DNA from: Bradyrhizobium sp. WBAH42
Lineage (GTDB): Bacteria > Pseudomonadota > Alphaproteobacteria > Rhizobiales > Xanthobacteraceae
Length of the DNA: 64,000 bases
Reading direction: 5' to 3'
Assembly: GCF_024585265.1 (NCBI RefSeq)
Contig: NZ_CP036533.1
Location: forward strand, 3,729,001 to 3,793,000
Below are positions 29,401 through 36,396 of the stretch, one piece after another. The position numbers and the translations under genes are program-made. The notes below the pieces were generated by a model, which saw nothing but the letters and a program-made list of their open reading frames with translations, searched no databases and was not told the origin of the DNA. Within the stretch, counting starts at the first letter, position 1. Each line of letters starts with the position of its first letter.

Positions 29401-29864
29401 TCCCGGGCGAGCTGAACGGGCTGACGCAGCCGGCACTCGCTCTGTCGTCGCCGACGGTGACGGGCGAGGGCGGTGACGGCCTCCTGACCATGGAGGAGAT
29501 CCTCGGCCTCAAGCTGGATGCGGACTGGGTCGTCCTGTCGGCCTGCAATACCGGGGCCGGCGCCGGCGCCGGGGCAGAGGCCGCATCCGGGCTGGGGCGC
29601 GCCTTCTTCTACGCCGGAACGCGCGCACTGCTGGTGACGAACTGGTCGGTGCATTCGCAGTCGGCGCGGCAATTGGTGACTGACCTGTTCAAGCGGCAGG
29701 CCGACGATCCCAAGCTGTCACGCAGCGAGGCGCTGCGCCAGGCGGCAATGGCCCTCGTCGATGGTCCGGGTTATCTCAACAGCGAAGGCAAGACCGAGTT
29801 CGCCTATGCGCATCCGCTGTTTTGGGCGCCGTACACGATCATCGGCGATGGCGGCTTGCGGTGA
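26445..29864 (+). CDS. Exported TPR-CHAT caspase-like peptidase
   Basis: An 1139-residue protein with an N-terminal export signal (KLPILAILFGSAGPAAA, cleavage near residue 37), a four-Cys segment (about 45-90: ENCRMT, QACMQ, EGCRA, KACVM), a long helical TPR region (about 160-700) and a C-terminal CHAT domain. The catalytic pair is His983 (FATHGL) and Cys1034 (LSACNTGAG), as in CHAT peptidases of the caspase/separase group. An ATG six codons downstream is an alternative start. Known prokaryotic TPR-CHAT proteins such as Csx29 are cytosolic; this one seems exported. First gene of a four-gene operon. The substrate is unknown. Confidence 0.9.
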   Translation: MSSNSGMRLEVRRNSTLARKLPILAILFGSAGPAAALTQEAALENCRMTVGKPIVQACMQAQGGRKAGADIEGCRAKAKPQVKACVMAALNAANGRANVAVELPKEAAPKLEPGTALPKGFIAPPRTIADITAILDSEKPNEKLIVELKADADSTPKGKESREDLAQFYFDRANARAQLGRLAESIADASKAVEVGRGAVEPRLMGRMQQLLSLQYAAAGDPKRSMDVIQKLLRETATQPGAKGYQLSANRSVVGNLIQMGDVAQAEAYLRRTQAAIQEARTSGLPGWRTSYARFGQNWEGELEATKAMIFEARGQFAEAEAAYRVAEQRKRAGMKGVMESDNPPAETVFLQSIDNLVLSQARMKARQGRLAEAEVDARRALLARLKDTGKYNPVTPRYVMGLAGILVEEGRYEEAEQLGRVALEINKTVGVPDDSQSTVQWLSQLAGILALQRKTPEANAMYAAIDKAIANWEPQRRQVFELNPSRILSLYASGQLEAGIAAAEQLVKKQVGRVGENHFDAASARGTLAVGLMRARRDAEAIREFKAAIPIMMASARENADDENTTVVAARSQRLQSIVESYFVLLARTEAASGGVGEETFSLADAIRGRSVQQALAASSARAAAKDPALADLVRKEQDLTKQVNAQLGTLNNVLALPSTERDEKGVQQIQASIAALRTERDKARQEIKQKFPVYADLVSPKPPSVAEIRATLADGEAMLSFYFGQSGSFVWAVPKSGPVAFAAVNARIGDIETKIRKLREALEPQAAMISDIPPFDLKLGHELYELLLKPVESGWKPAKNLIVVTNGALGLLPLSLLPTAPAEVAADEDPLFVGYRNVPWLARSHAVSTVPSAAALRTLRQLPPGKPGRGDLVAFGDPYFNREQQAEAEGGGEKIQVADAGGNITRGGPLKRRNSPKLEGVDSAELGLLPRLPDTADELKSIALALQADPSKVLFLGKSATESAVKTMNLSGFRILAFATHGLVPGELNGLTQPALALSSPTVTGEGGDGLLTMEEILGLKLDADWVVLSACNTGAGAGAGAEAASGLGRAFFYAGTRALLVTNWSVHSQSARQLVTDLFKRQADDPKLSRSEALRQAAMALVDGPGYLNSEGKTEFAYAHPLFWAPYTIIGDGGLR

Positions 29865-29889
29865 CGAGACGGGAAGGGGTGCAGAGGAA

Positions 29890-30333
29890 ATGAAGCGGAA
29901 TGTCTTGCTCGGAATTGCGGCTGCAGCCTTGCTGGTCTCGGCGCCGTCGCGTGCGACGCAGTTGATCACGGAGGAGGAAGCCAAGCTGCCGCCTCCCAAG
30001 GGAGCGGTTGAAGTCCAGCAGCGCGGCATCCTGCGTGGCCCGAAGGTCGAGTTCGTCTCGCCGGGTGACGCGGCGAGCTCGCCGCTGCGGCTGGTGTTGA
30101 AATTTCAGTCCTATGGCGGAGCAAAGGTCGACCCGGACTCGGTCAAGGTGATCTTCCTCCGCACGCCTAACGTCGACCTGACTCCCAGGGTGAAGCCCTT
30201 CGTGCAGGCTGATGGCATCAACATGCAGGATGCGGAGCTGCCGCCCGGCGAATACACGGTGCGCGTCGATATCAAGGACAGCGATGGCCGGCCAGGCACG
30301 GCCGTCTTCACTCTGAAGGTCGCGCCCAAGTGA
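29890..30333 (+). CDS. Small exported beta-rich protein of the CHAT operon
   Basis: A 147-residue protein with a clear signal peptide (MKRNVLLGIAAAALLVSAPSRA). The mature part is mostly beta strand, with an Ig- or copper-tolerance-like pattern (VEFVSPGDAASSPLRLVLKF, ELPPGEYTVRVDIKDSDG, TAVFTLKV), and may be a small adhesive or partner domain. It starts 25 bases after the CHAT gene and its stop overlaps the next start (GTGA), so it belongs to the operon. A partner or inhibitor of the CHAT protein in the periplasm is possible but unproven. Confidence 0.75.
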   Translation: MKRNVLLGIAAAALLVSAPSRATQLITEEEAKLPPPKGAVEVQQRGILRGPKVEFVSPGDAASSPLRLVLKFQSYGGAKVDPDSVKVIFLRTPNVDLTPRVKPFVQADGINMQDAELPPGEYTVRVDIKDSDGRPGTAVFTLKVAPK

Positions 30334-30554
30334 GCTTTGCCCAAGTGACCTCTCAAGTGACCTGCCCTTACTGCCGGTCCGAAAGTGCCGAGGGTGCGCT
30401 GGTTTGTGCCTCGTGCGGGCGCGACATCGCCGTTCCTGCCACGCTGCTTGCCGAGCGCGACGATCTCTTGCGCAAGCGCGAGGATCTGCGCGATGAACTG
30501 AAACGGGCCAGAGACGAGATCGAAGCGATCATGAGACGAAGGAAGTCGCGCTAG
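30330..30554 (+). CDS. Small zinc-ribbon protein with coiled coil
   Basis: A 74-residue protein with two CxxC knuckles (CPYC at residues 12-15, CASC at 27-30) forming a zinc ribbon, then a highly charged helix of about 35 residues suited to a coiled coil. GTG start overlapping the previous stop by 4 bases. No signal or membrane segment, so it is cytosolic. It is followed 2 bases later by a second zinc-ribbon gene, so the two products may pair. Confidence 0.75.
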   Translation: MSFAQVTSQVTCPYCRSESAEGALVCASCGRDIAVPATLLAERDDLLRKREDLRDELKRARDEIEAIMRRRKSR

Positions 30555-30556
30555 CG

Positions 30557-31321
30557 ATGGAGTGCCCGTTCTGCGCCGAGACGATCAAGGACGAAGCCAT
30601 CGCGTGCAAGCATTGTTCGCGGGACTTGCGCGTCGTGCGGCCGACGCTTCTCGAGATCGACGAGATCGTTGCGGAGCTGGACAAGCTCAGGCGCGATCTC
30701 GATCGCGTCAACGTCCGTCTCGAGCGCTACAACAATCCGTTGCGCTATTACGGAACGCATGCGGTGCTCTACGTTGCGATTCCGTCCCTGCTGCTGGTGA
30801 TCGCGCATGTGCTCGTGACCATCGCCTTCAACCTGTCGCCGATCCCGCTTCGGATCGCGTCGATCGCCGTGCCGCTCCTGTTCGGATTCGTCGCCTATCG
30901 GCTGCACCGGGTCTACATCCTCGCGGCATTCGTGCTCGCGTTTCTCACCGCGAGTGTCAGCATCCTGGCGATGCTGACGATCACCGGGATCCACGATCAT
31001 GTCCCGATCCTTCCAACGGTATGGATCGAATGGCGGGAGGTGTTCGAATATGGCGCCAGTATCCTGCTCGCCTTCGTCTCGGGTAACATTCTCAGCGTCG
31101 TGATCTTCCAGATATTGCCGCGCGTGCTGACCCAGGGCGGCAAGCCGAACGCGTTCGCCTTCCGCATGGCGCGTCTGCTGGGGCAGCATGTCGGGGAGGA
31201 GCAGCTGCGCCGCCGCGCCCGCTTGATCCAGGACCTGATGCAGACCGTCGGGCCACTGGTCGGCGTTGCCGCGACCGCTGTCGGCTCGATCTATGCGGGC
31301 TTGAAGGGCTTGCTGGGATAG
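30557..31321 (+). CDS. Zinc-ribbon membrane protein of the CHAT operon
   Basis: A 254-residue protein with an N-terminal zinc ribbon (CPFC at 3-6, CKHC at 17-20), a charged helical stretch (about 28-60), and then about four hydrophobic segments (about 68-92, 98-115, 118-140, 158-180), ending in a cytosolic helical region and a Gly-rich final segment. The ribbon plus coil would lie in the cytosol. Last gene of the CHAT operon; it could anchor or signal across the membrane for the exported CHAT protein. The function is unknown. Confidence 0.75.
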   Translation: MECPFCAETIKDEAIACKHCSRDLRVVRPTLLEIDEIVAELDKLRRDLDRVNVRLERYNNPLRYYGTHAVLYVAIPSLLLVIAHVLVTIAFNLSPIPLRIASIAVPLLFGFVAYRLHRVYILAAFVLAFLTASVSILAMLTITGIHDHVPILPTVWIEWREVFEYGASILLAFVSGNILSVVIFQILPRVLTQGGKPNAFAFRMARLLGQHVGEEQLRRRARLIQDLMQTVGPLVGVAATAVGSIYAGLKGLLG

Positions 31322-31348
31322 CTGACCTTCCGACGCGCGCTTGCAGGC

Positions 31349-31750
31349 CTATCGCGCTTCCACCACTTCGCCGTCTTCCTTCACGAAGCGGCCGAGCGGA
31401 TTGTCCAGGAGATCGATCACGGCTTCCGACGGCCGGCACAAGCGCGTGCCCTTTGGCGTCACCACGATCGGACGATTGATGAGGATGGGATGGGCGAGCA
31501 TGAGATCGAGCAGCTCGTCGTCGCTCCATTTGGGATCGTCTAGCCCGAGCTCCTTGTAGGGCGTTCCCTTCTCGCGCAGCAGCGCGCGGACCGGAATGCC
31601 CATGGTCGCGATCAGCTCCTTGAGCTCGTCGCGCGAGGGCGGCGTCTTGAGATATTCGACCACGACGGGCTCGGTGCCGCTCTGCCGGATCATCGCCAGC
31701 GTGTTGCGCGAGGTGCCGCAGGCGGGGTTGTGATAGATCGTGACGGTCAT
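31349..31750 (-). CDS. arsC: Arsenate reductase, glutaredoxin-coupled type
   Basis: It reduces arsenate to arsenite using glutathione/glutaredoxin. The 133 residues match the R773-type ArsC family: catalytic Cys in YHNPACGTSRNTL (residue 11), then PVRALLREKGTPYKELG and HPILINRPIVVTPKGTRLCRP with the conserved Arg residues. Its start overlaps the aqpS stop by 4 bases. Last gene of the leftward arsenic operon. A second, unrelated arsC lies at 32448, so the locus has both known reductase classes. Confidence 0.94.
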   Translation of the reverse strand: MTVTIYHNPACGTSRNTLAMIRQSGTEPVVVEYLKTPPSRDELKELIATMGIPVRALLREKGTPYKELGLDDPKWSDDELLDLMLAHPILINRPIVVTPKGTRLCRPSEAVIDLLDNPLGRFVKEDGEVVEAR

Positions 31751-32448
31751 CGAATTGTCTCCGTGATTGCAACCGAGGCGGACGCGCGTGAGCGTCCGAG
31801 CAGCCAGTTCATCAGCAGCATGCCGGCGAACGCTCCGCACAACTCGGCAATGACGAAGCCGGGCAGGTCGGCGGGACGAATGCCTGAGAACGTGTTGGTC
31901 AGGGACCTCGCAATGGCCACGGCCGGATTGGCAAACGAGGTGGAGGCCGTGAACCAATAAGCCGCGGTGATGTAGAGGCCCACCAGCCAAGGCACGGCCG
32001 TCCGCTGAAACCGGATGCCGGCCAGGATCGTCGCAACCAGCCCGAACGCGGCCACCGCTTCGGCAAACCATTGCGGCCCTCCGGTTCGGACCTTCGTCGA
32101 GAGTTCGAGCAGCGGCAGCCCGAACATCAGATGCGCCGCCACCGTTCCCGCGATCCCGCCAGCGATCTGCGCGACAATATAGAACGCAGCCTCGTGTCCC
32201 GGCAGCTCGCGCTGGCCGGTGAAGACGAGCGTCACCGCGGGATTGAAGTGTGCGCCGGAGATCGGGCCGAGCACCGTGATCAGGACGACCAGGATGGCGC
32301 CGGTCGGCAAGGTGTTGCAGAGCAGCGCCAGCGCGACGTCCTTGGTCAGTGTTTCCGCCATGATGCCGGAGCCGACCACGGTGGCGACGAGAATGCCTGT
32401 GCCGAGCGCTTCGGCCGCAAGGCGCCGTGAAAGATCGAAACTGTCCAT
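31747..32448 (-). CDS. aqpS: Aquaglyceroporin of the arsenic operon (AqpS-like)
   Basis: A 233-residue major intrinsic protein with six membrane segments and two NPA half-helix motifs (HFNPAVT at about residues 67-73 and FANPAVA at about 172-178). In Sinorhizobium meliloti, AqpS in the ars operon lets arsenite leave the cell and replaces an active pump. Its start overlaps the stop of the upstream arsC (ATGA). This gene order, with no acr3 or arsB beside it, fits that mode. Confidence 0.92.
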   Translation of the reverse strand: MDSFDLSRRLAAEALGTGILVATVVGSGIMAETLTKDVALALLCNTLPTGAILVVLITVLGPISGAHFNPAVTLVFTGQRELPGHEAAFYIVAQIAGGIAGTVAAHLMFGLPLLELSTKVRTGGPQWFAEAVAAFGLVATILAGIRFQRTAVPWLVGLYITAAYWFTASTSFANPAVAIARSLTNTFSGIRPADLPGFVIAELCGAFAGMLLMNWLLGRSRASASVAITETIR

Positions 32449-32975
32449 CAGCCGGCCTTCGGTGCCAAATCGGTTGCACCTTCGGAGCGGCCGATTTCGC
32501 GCAGCTTGGTGCCGAGCGAAAGCTTGTCGATGCTCCTCAGCGGGAGGTTCGCGAATGTAGCGATGCGGTTTCTCAGATAACGAAACGCGGTGACGAATGC
32601 CGCCTGTTTATCCAGTTCTGAACCCTCTGCTGCGGCGGGATCCTCGATGCCCCAATGCGCCGTCATCGGCTGGCCCGGCCAGATCGGACAGGCCTCGCCC
32701 GCTGCGTTGTCGCAGACGGTGAAGACGAAATCCATCACCGGCGCATCCGGAGCGGCAAACTCCAGCCAGCTTTTCGAGCGCATTCCGTCGGCGGGATAGC
32801 CCATGTGTTCCAGCGTGCGCAACGCCAGCGGATGGACTGCGCCTTTCGGGGTGCTGCCGGCGGAGAAGGACTGAAAGCGGCCGCCGCCGTCCTTGCGCAG
32901 GATCGACTCAGCCAAGATCGATCGTGCCGAATTGCCGGTGCATAGGAACAAGACGTTAAACCTGTGATCAGACAC
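32448..32975 (-). CDS. arsC: Arsenate reductase, thioredoxin-coupled (LMW phosphatase fold)
   Basis: A 175-residue protein with the P-loop CTGNSARS near the N-terminus (active Cys about residue 12) and a second Cys pair (FTVCDNAAGEACPIWPG, about 88 and 95), which relays electrons to thioredoxin as in staphylococcal ArsC. The roughly 45-residue C-terminal extension is usual for proteobacterial members. GTG start with AAAGGAG upstream, overlapping the end of arsR by 8 bases. Second gene of the leftward arsenic operon. Confidence 0.92.
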   Translation of the reverse strand: MSDHRFNVLFLCTGNSARSILAESILRKDGGGRFQSFSAGSTPKGAVHPLALRTLEHMGYPADGMRSKSWLEFAAPDAPVMDFVFTVCDNAAGEACPIWPGQPMTAHWGIEDPAAAEGSELDKQAAFVTAFRYLRNRIATFANLPLRSIDKLSLGTKLREIGRSEGATDLAPKAG

Positions 32976-33330
32976 GGCTTCGCTCCTTTCGTTTTGGCGA
33001 ACAGCACGATTGCAAAGTCTCGACGACGGGGTCGCAAACTTCCGGCCGTCCGCCGCAGCAATCGCGCAGCAGGAAGAGCGCGACGTCGCGAAATTCACCG
33101 AAATTGGCGCGGTAGACGATCGAGCGGCTGTGCCGCTCGGAAGACACGAGGCGGGCGCGGCTGAGAACCGACAGATGCGCCGACAGCGTGTTTTGCGGGA
33201 CCTCCAGCAGACGCGCGAGGTCGCCGGCTGCAAGACCTTCAGGTTCGTGCCTGACCAGCGTCCGGAACGCCTCCAGACGGGTCGGTTGAGACAGCGCGGC
33301 GAGCGCCAGGACGGCTTGTTCTTTTTCCAT
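32968..33330 (-). CDS. arsR: ArsR-family repressor (leftward arsenic operon)
   Basis: A 120-residue winged-helix repressor that leaves DNA when it binds arsenite. Residues about 9-80 form the HTH core (LSQPTRLEAFRTLVRHEPEG, then NTLSAHLSVLSRARLVSSE). The C-terminus holds Cys pairs (RDCCGGRPEVC and LQSCCS), a probable arsenite site placed as in Acidithiobacillus/Corynebacterium-type ArsR. No Shine-Dalgarno is visible; a TTGACT-N17-TAAATC promoter places the RNA start next to the ATG, so it may be leaderless. Confidence 0.92.
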   Translation of the reverse strand: MEKEQAVLALAALSQPTRLEAFRTLVRHEPEGLAAGDLARLLEVPQNTLSAHLSVLSRARLVSSERHSRSIVYRANFGEFRDVALFLLRDCCGGRPEVCDPVVETLQSCCSPKRKERSRV

Positions 33331-33348
33331 ATATCCAGATTTATGGAA
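33331..33348 (-). promoter_or_regulatory. Candidate ArsR operator 1
   Basis: Minus strand TTCCATAAATCTGGATAT. It shares TTCCATAA-TCT-GA with the element at 33798-33815 and lies directly before the arsR start. Confidence 0.5.
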
Positions 33349-33366
33349 TTATTGAGGCCGAGTCAA
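33338..33366 (-). promoter_or_regulatory. Promoter of the leftward arsenic operon
   Basis: On the minus strand, TTGACT (33361-33366) and TAAATC (33338-33343) are separated by 17 bases. The -10 overlaps the operator-like element at 33331-33348, so a repressor bound there would block RNA polymerase. Initiation about 7 bases on would be at the ATG itself. Confidence 0.6.
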
Positions 33367-33403
33367 TCTGGAAAACCTCCGGCGGCCACGACGTGAGTCG
33401 TAA

Positions 33404-33422
33404 TTTCGAATATTCTAGAAAT
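33404..33422 (+). promoter_or_regulatory. Candidate ArsR operator 2
   Basis: TTTCGAATATTCTAGAAAT, with the inner palindrome GAATATTC. Its ATTCTAGAA half and the TTC six bases before it recur at the same spacing at 33798-33815. It lies about 35 bases before the second arsR gene. Confidence 0.6.
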
Positions 33423-33454
33423 ACCGTTTGACACTCGATGTGCAGGCGCGCATC

Positions 33455-33781
33455 ATGGCGTTCATGAAGATCGACGACGCGGCAGCACGCCTGGAAGCCC
33501 TCGGAAATCGGACCCGCCTGCAGATTTACCGTGCGCTGGTTCGGGCCGGGCATGCGGGCATGCCGGTCGGCCGCCTGCAGGACAAGCTGAAGATTCCGGC
33601 CTCGACGCTGTCGCACCACATCAAGACCCTGGTCTCGGTCGGACTGGTCGGTCAGAGCAGGGAATCGACGACCCTGATCTGTCGCGCCAATTTCGACGCC
33701 ATGCGGGGGCTGGTCGATTTTCTGGTCTCGGAGTGCTGTGCGGAAGAAGCGGGGTGTAGGGATACCCAGACCGCAGCCTGA
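33455..33781 (+). CDS. ArsR-family repressor (rightward arsenic operon)
   Basis: A 108-residue winged-helix regulator (LEALGNRTRLQIYRALVRAG, then STLSHHIKTLVSVGLVGQSRES). It ends with SECCAEEAGC, giving three Cys for metalloid sensing. It is clearly different from the leftward arsR. The ATG at 33455 was chosen; ATG 33464 and TTG 33428 are possible. It heads a rightward run with a flavoprotein and two MFS transporters, and shared sequence elements before it and before the flavoprotein suggest it controls both. Confidence 0.88.
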   Translation: MAFMKIDDAAARLEALGNRTRLQIYRALVRAGHAGMPVGRLQDKLKIPASTLSHHIKTLVSVGLVGQSRESTTLICRANFDAMRGLVDFLVSECCAEEAGCRDTQTAA

Positions 33782-33797
33782 ATCATTTGGTCAGTTA

Positions 33798-33815
33798 TTC
33801 CATAATTCTAGAAGG
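33798..33815 (+). promoter_or_regulatory. Candidate ArsR operator 3
   Basis: TTCCATAATTCTAGAAGG between the second arsR and the flavoprotein gene. It matches operator 2 in TTC-N5-ATTCTAGAA (12 of 18 aligned positions within that frame) and operator 1 in TTCCATAA-TCT. It ends just at the flavoprotein's AAGGATGGAG ribosome site. Confidence 0.5.
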
Positions 33816-33829
33816 ATGGAGCATACGAA

Positions 33830-35191
33830 ATGGACAAGACGGTAGCGATCATCGGGGCGGGCCCGGTCGGCCTCGCAGCCGCCGCTCATGTGCTCGAACG
33901 CGGCATGTCCCCTGTGGTGCTCGAAGCTGGACCGGAGGCCGGGCATGCGGTGCGGCATTGGCAGCACGTCCAGCTCTTCTCGCCGTGGGAATACAATGTC
34001 GACAAGGCGGCGGCGCGCCTGCTTGCGCCGACTGGATGGAATTCGCCGGACCCGAGCTCCTATCCGACCGGCGGCGAACTGATCGATCACTATCTCGCGC
34101 CGCTGGCAACGCGAACGCCATTGCGCGAGACGATCCGGACCTCGAGCCGTGTCACGGCGATCAGCCGCGCCGGCTTCGACAAGGCGAAGACGAAGGGGCG
34201 GGGCCAAGCGCCGTTCGAAATCCGCTACCAGAACGGCAAAGGCGACGAGCTGCTGCGCGCCGATGCCGTCATCGACGTCTCCGGCACGTGGTTCTCGCCC
34301 AATCCCGCCGGCAGCAACGGCCTGCCGGCGTTCGGCGAACGCGAATGCGCCGGCCGCATCGTCTATGGCATGCCGGCTGTGAGCGGCGCCGCTCGCGGCA
34401 GATATGCGGGCAAGACCGTGGCGGTGCTCGGTGCCGGCCATTCCGCCCTGGGCACGCTGATCGATCTCGCGCAGCTCGCCGAGGAGGCGCCCGGCACCAG
34501 GCCCGTTTGGCTGTTGCGCGGCGACGATCCGGCAAAGGCTTTTGGCGGCGGCCGCAACGACAAGCTTGCCGCGCGCGGCGAGCTGGGGGCAACCTTTGCC
34601 GCGCTCGTGACCACCGGAAGGATTGCGGTCGAGACCGGCTTCGCTGTCACCGATATTTCGGAGTTCGAAGGCCGCCTCAGGATTTCGGCAGGCGCCGGCC
34701 CTGCTGCGCGGAGTGTGGTTGCCGATGAGCTGGTGGTGTCGACTGGCTTCCGGCCCGATCTCTCGTTCCTGTCCGAGCTGCGGCTGCGGCTCGATCCGGC
34801 GATCGAGGCGCCCCTCGCGCTCGCCCCGCTCATCGACCCCAACGAGCATAGTTGCGGAACCGTGCGGCCTCACGGCGCGCGCGAGCTGGCACATGATGAG
34901 CCGGGCTTCTATCTGGCTGGCATGAAGTCCTACGGCCGCGCGCCGACCTTCCTGATGATGACCGGCTACGAGCAGGTCCGCTCGATCGTTGCGGACATTG
35001 CCGGCGACCAGGAGGCTGCGGCACGGGTCGAGCTCGTGCTGCCGGAGACCGGCGTCTGCACACGCGGTGGCGTGGAGTCCACCGGCGCGGCAGGATGCTG
35101 CGGTGGTCCGCCCAAGGCCGAACCCTCGGCCTGCTGTGCCGCCGATGAATCCGCCAGGAAGGCGGGCGGTGTGGGGTGCGGTTGCTCATGA
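33830..35191 (+). CDS. FAD/NAD(P)-binding monooxygenase-like protein of ars operons (ArsO-like)
   Basis: A 453-residue flavoprotein with an N-terminal FAD-binding GAGPVGLAA (residues 8-16), a second Rossmann site (VLGAGHSALGTLIDL, about residue 200), and a STGFRPDLSFL segment before the last strand. Related genes are called arsO and sit in ars operons, with roles in arsenical oxidation inferred rather than proven. Unusual is a 45-residue C-terminal tail with seven Cys (GVC, GCCGG, ACCAAD, VGCGCS), which looks like a metalloid- or metal-binding addition. Overlaps the next gene by 4 bases (ATGA). Confidence 0.85.
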   Translation: MDKTVAIIGAGPVGLAAAAHVLERGMSPVVLEAGPEAGHAVRHWQHVQLFSPWEYNVDKAAARLLAPTGWNSPDPSSYPTGGELIDHYLAPLATRTPLRETIRTSSRVTAISRAGFDKAKTKGRGQAPFEIRYQNGKGDELLRADAVIDVSGTWFSPNPAGSNGLPAFGERECAGRIVYGMPAVSGAARGRYAGKTVAVLGAGHSALGTLIDLAQLAEEAPGTRPVWLLRGDDPAKAFGGGRNDKLAARGELGATFAALVTTGRIAVETGFAVTDISEFEGRLRISAGAGPAARSVVADELVVSTGFRPDLSFLSELRLRLDPAIEAPLALAPLIDPNEHSCGTVRPHGARELAHDEPGFYLAGMKSYGRAPTFLMMTGYEQVRSIVADIAGDQEAAARVELVLPETGVCTRGGVESTGAAGCCGGPPKAEPSACCAADESARKAGGVGCGCS

Positions 35192-36363
35192 GCCGAGGCA
35201 CTGCGGGCCCGCTCACCGTCGTCGTCGCGCTCGGCACCGCGCAGACCATCGCGTGGGCGTCGAGCTACTATCTTCCTGCGATCCTGGCCGCGCCGATTGC
35301 GGGCGATCTCGGTCTTGCGCCGACTTACGTGTTCGCAGCGCTGTCGGGCGCGCTCATCATCTCCGGCCTGCTTGGCCCGAGAGTTGGGCATGCCATCGAT
35401 ACGTTCGGTGGGCGCAGCATGCTTGCCGTCTCGAACCTCGTTTTCGCGGCGGGCTTGCTGCTGCTGTCCGCGGCCTATGGCGTAGCGGCGCTGATTACAG
35501 CCTGGATCCTGCTCGGGATCGGCATGGGCATGGGCCTCTATGAAGCCGCGTTCGCGACGCTTGCGCGCATTTACGGCGCCGATGCGCGACGAACGATCAC
35601 CGGCATCACCCTGATCGCCGGTTTCGCCAGCACGCTCGGCTGGCCGCTCACGACCTGGCTCGCCACGGAGTACGGCTGGCGCGCGGCCTGCCAGCTCTGG
35701 GCGGTGATCCACATCGGCCTTGCCTTGCCGCTCAACCTTTCGCTGCCCCGCGCCGCTCCCTTGCATCAGGAGGCCGGACCGAGCACGGGCGCAAGCCGGC
35801 AATCCGGCCGGCAGAGCGAAACCTTCGTCATGATACTGCTGGCGTACATGTTTGCGGCCGCAAGTTTTGTCAGCTCCGGAGTCTCGGCCATTCTGCCCAC
35901 CATGCTGATCGCGTTCGGCGCCACGCCAGCACAGGCGTTGTTGGCAGGAGCATTGGTCGGACCCGCGCAAGTCGGTGCCCGCCTTCTGGAAGCAGGATGG
36001 CTTGGCCGGTTTCATCCGCTGCTGTCGGCGAGGCTCGCCATGCTCATGAATCCCATCGGCGTGCTTGCGCTGGTCGCAGGCGGCCCTTGGCTCGCACCGG
36101 CCTTCGCGGTGCTGTATGGCGCCGGCAACGGCATCATCACCATTGCCCGTGGTACGCTGCCGTTGGCGCTGTTTGGGCCGGTCGGGTTCGGCAGGCGTGT
36201 CGGGATGATTTCGCTGCCTTCCAGGGCAACGGGCGCTTTCGCGCCCCTTGCGCTGGGACTGATGGTGGAGCATCTCGGCAGCAGCGCGCTCTGGATCAGC
36301 GCGCTGGCCTCGGTCTCTGCGTTCTTCGCGCTTCTGCTGCTTCGTGGGGATCAGACGGCATGA
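35188..36363 (+). CDS. MFS transporter of the arsenic operon (first)
   Basis: A 391-residue, 12-segment major facilitator protein with a cytoplasmic loop at about residues 190-215. The start was set at the ATG overlapping the flavoprotein stop. Context (arsR, arsO-like, a second MFS) suggests export of an arsenical or antimonial; ArsK and ArsJ are known MFS arsenical exporters, but I cannot place this protein in either group. It has no Cys pair of the kind seen in ArsB/Acr3. Confidence 0.82.
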   Translation: MSRGTAGPLTVVVALGTAQTIAWASSYYLPAILAAPIAGDLGLAPTYVFAALSGALIISGLLGPRVGHAIDTFGGRSMLAVSNLVFAAGLLLLSAAYGVAALITAWILLGIGMGMGLYEAAFATLARIYGADARRTITGITLIAGFASTLGWPLTTWLATEYGWRAACQLWAVIHIGLALPLNLSLPRAAPLHQEAGPSTGASRQSGRQSETFVMILLAYMFAAASFVSSGVSAILPTMLIAFGATPAQALLAGALVGPAQVGARLLEAGWLGRFHPLLSARLAMLMNPIGVLALVAGGPWLAPAFAVLYGAGNGIITIARGTLPLALFGPVGFGRRVGMISLPSRATGAFAPLALGLMVEHLGSSALWISALASVSAFFALLLLRGDQTA

Positions 36364-36396
36364 GTCCCTGTCCGACGGGAGGAGAACATTCGTAGC

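Noticed and set aside
26532..29672. A 1046-residue open frame on the minus strand opposite the CHAT gene
   Set aside because: It is an Arg/Gly/His-rich antisense shadow of high-GC codons. The plus strand gives a coherent TPR-CHAT protein with catalytic motifs and a signal peptide.
31322..31348. A terminator between the convergent CHAT operon and arsC
   Set aside because: The gap is only 27 bases and has no clear stem with a T-run.
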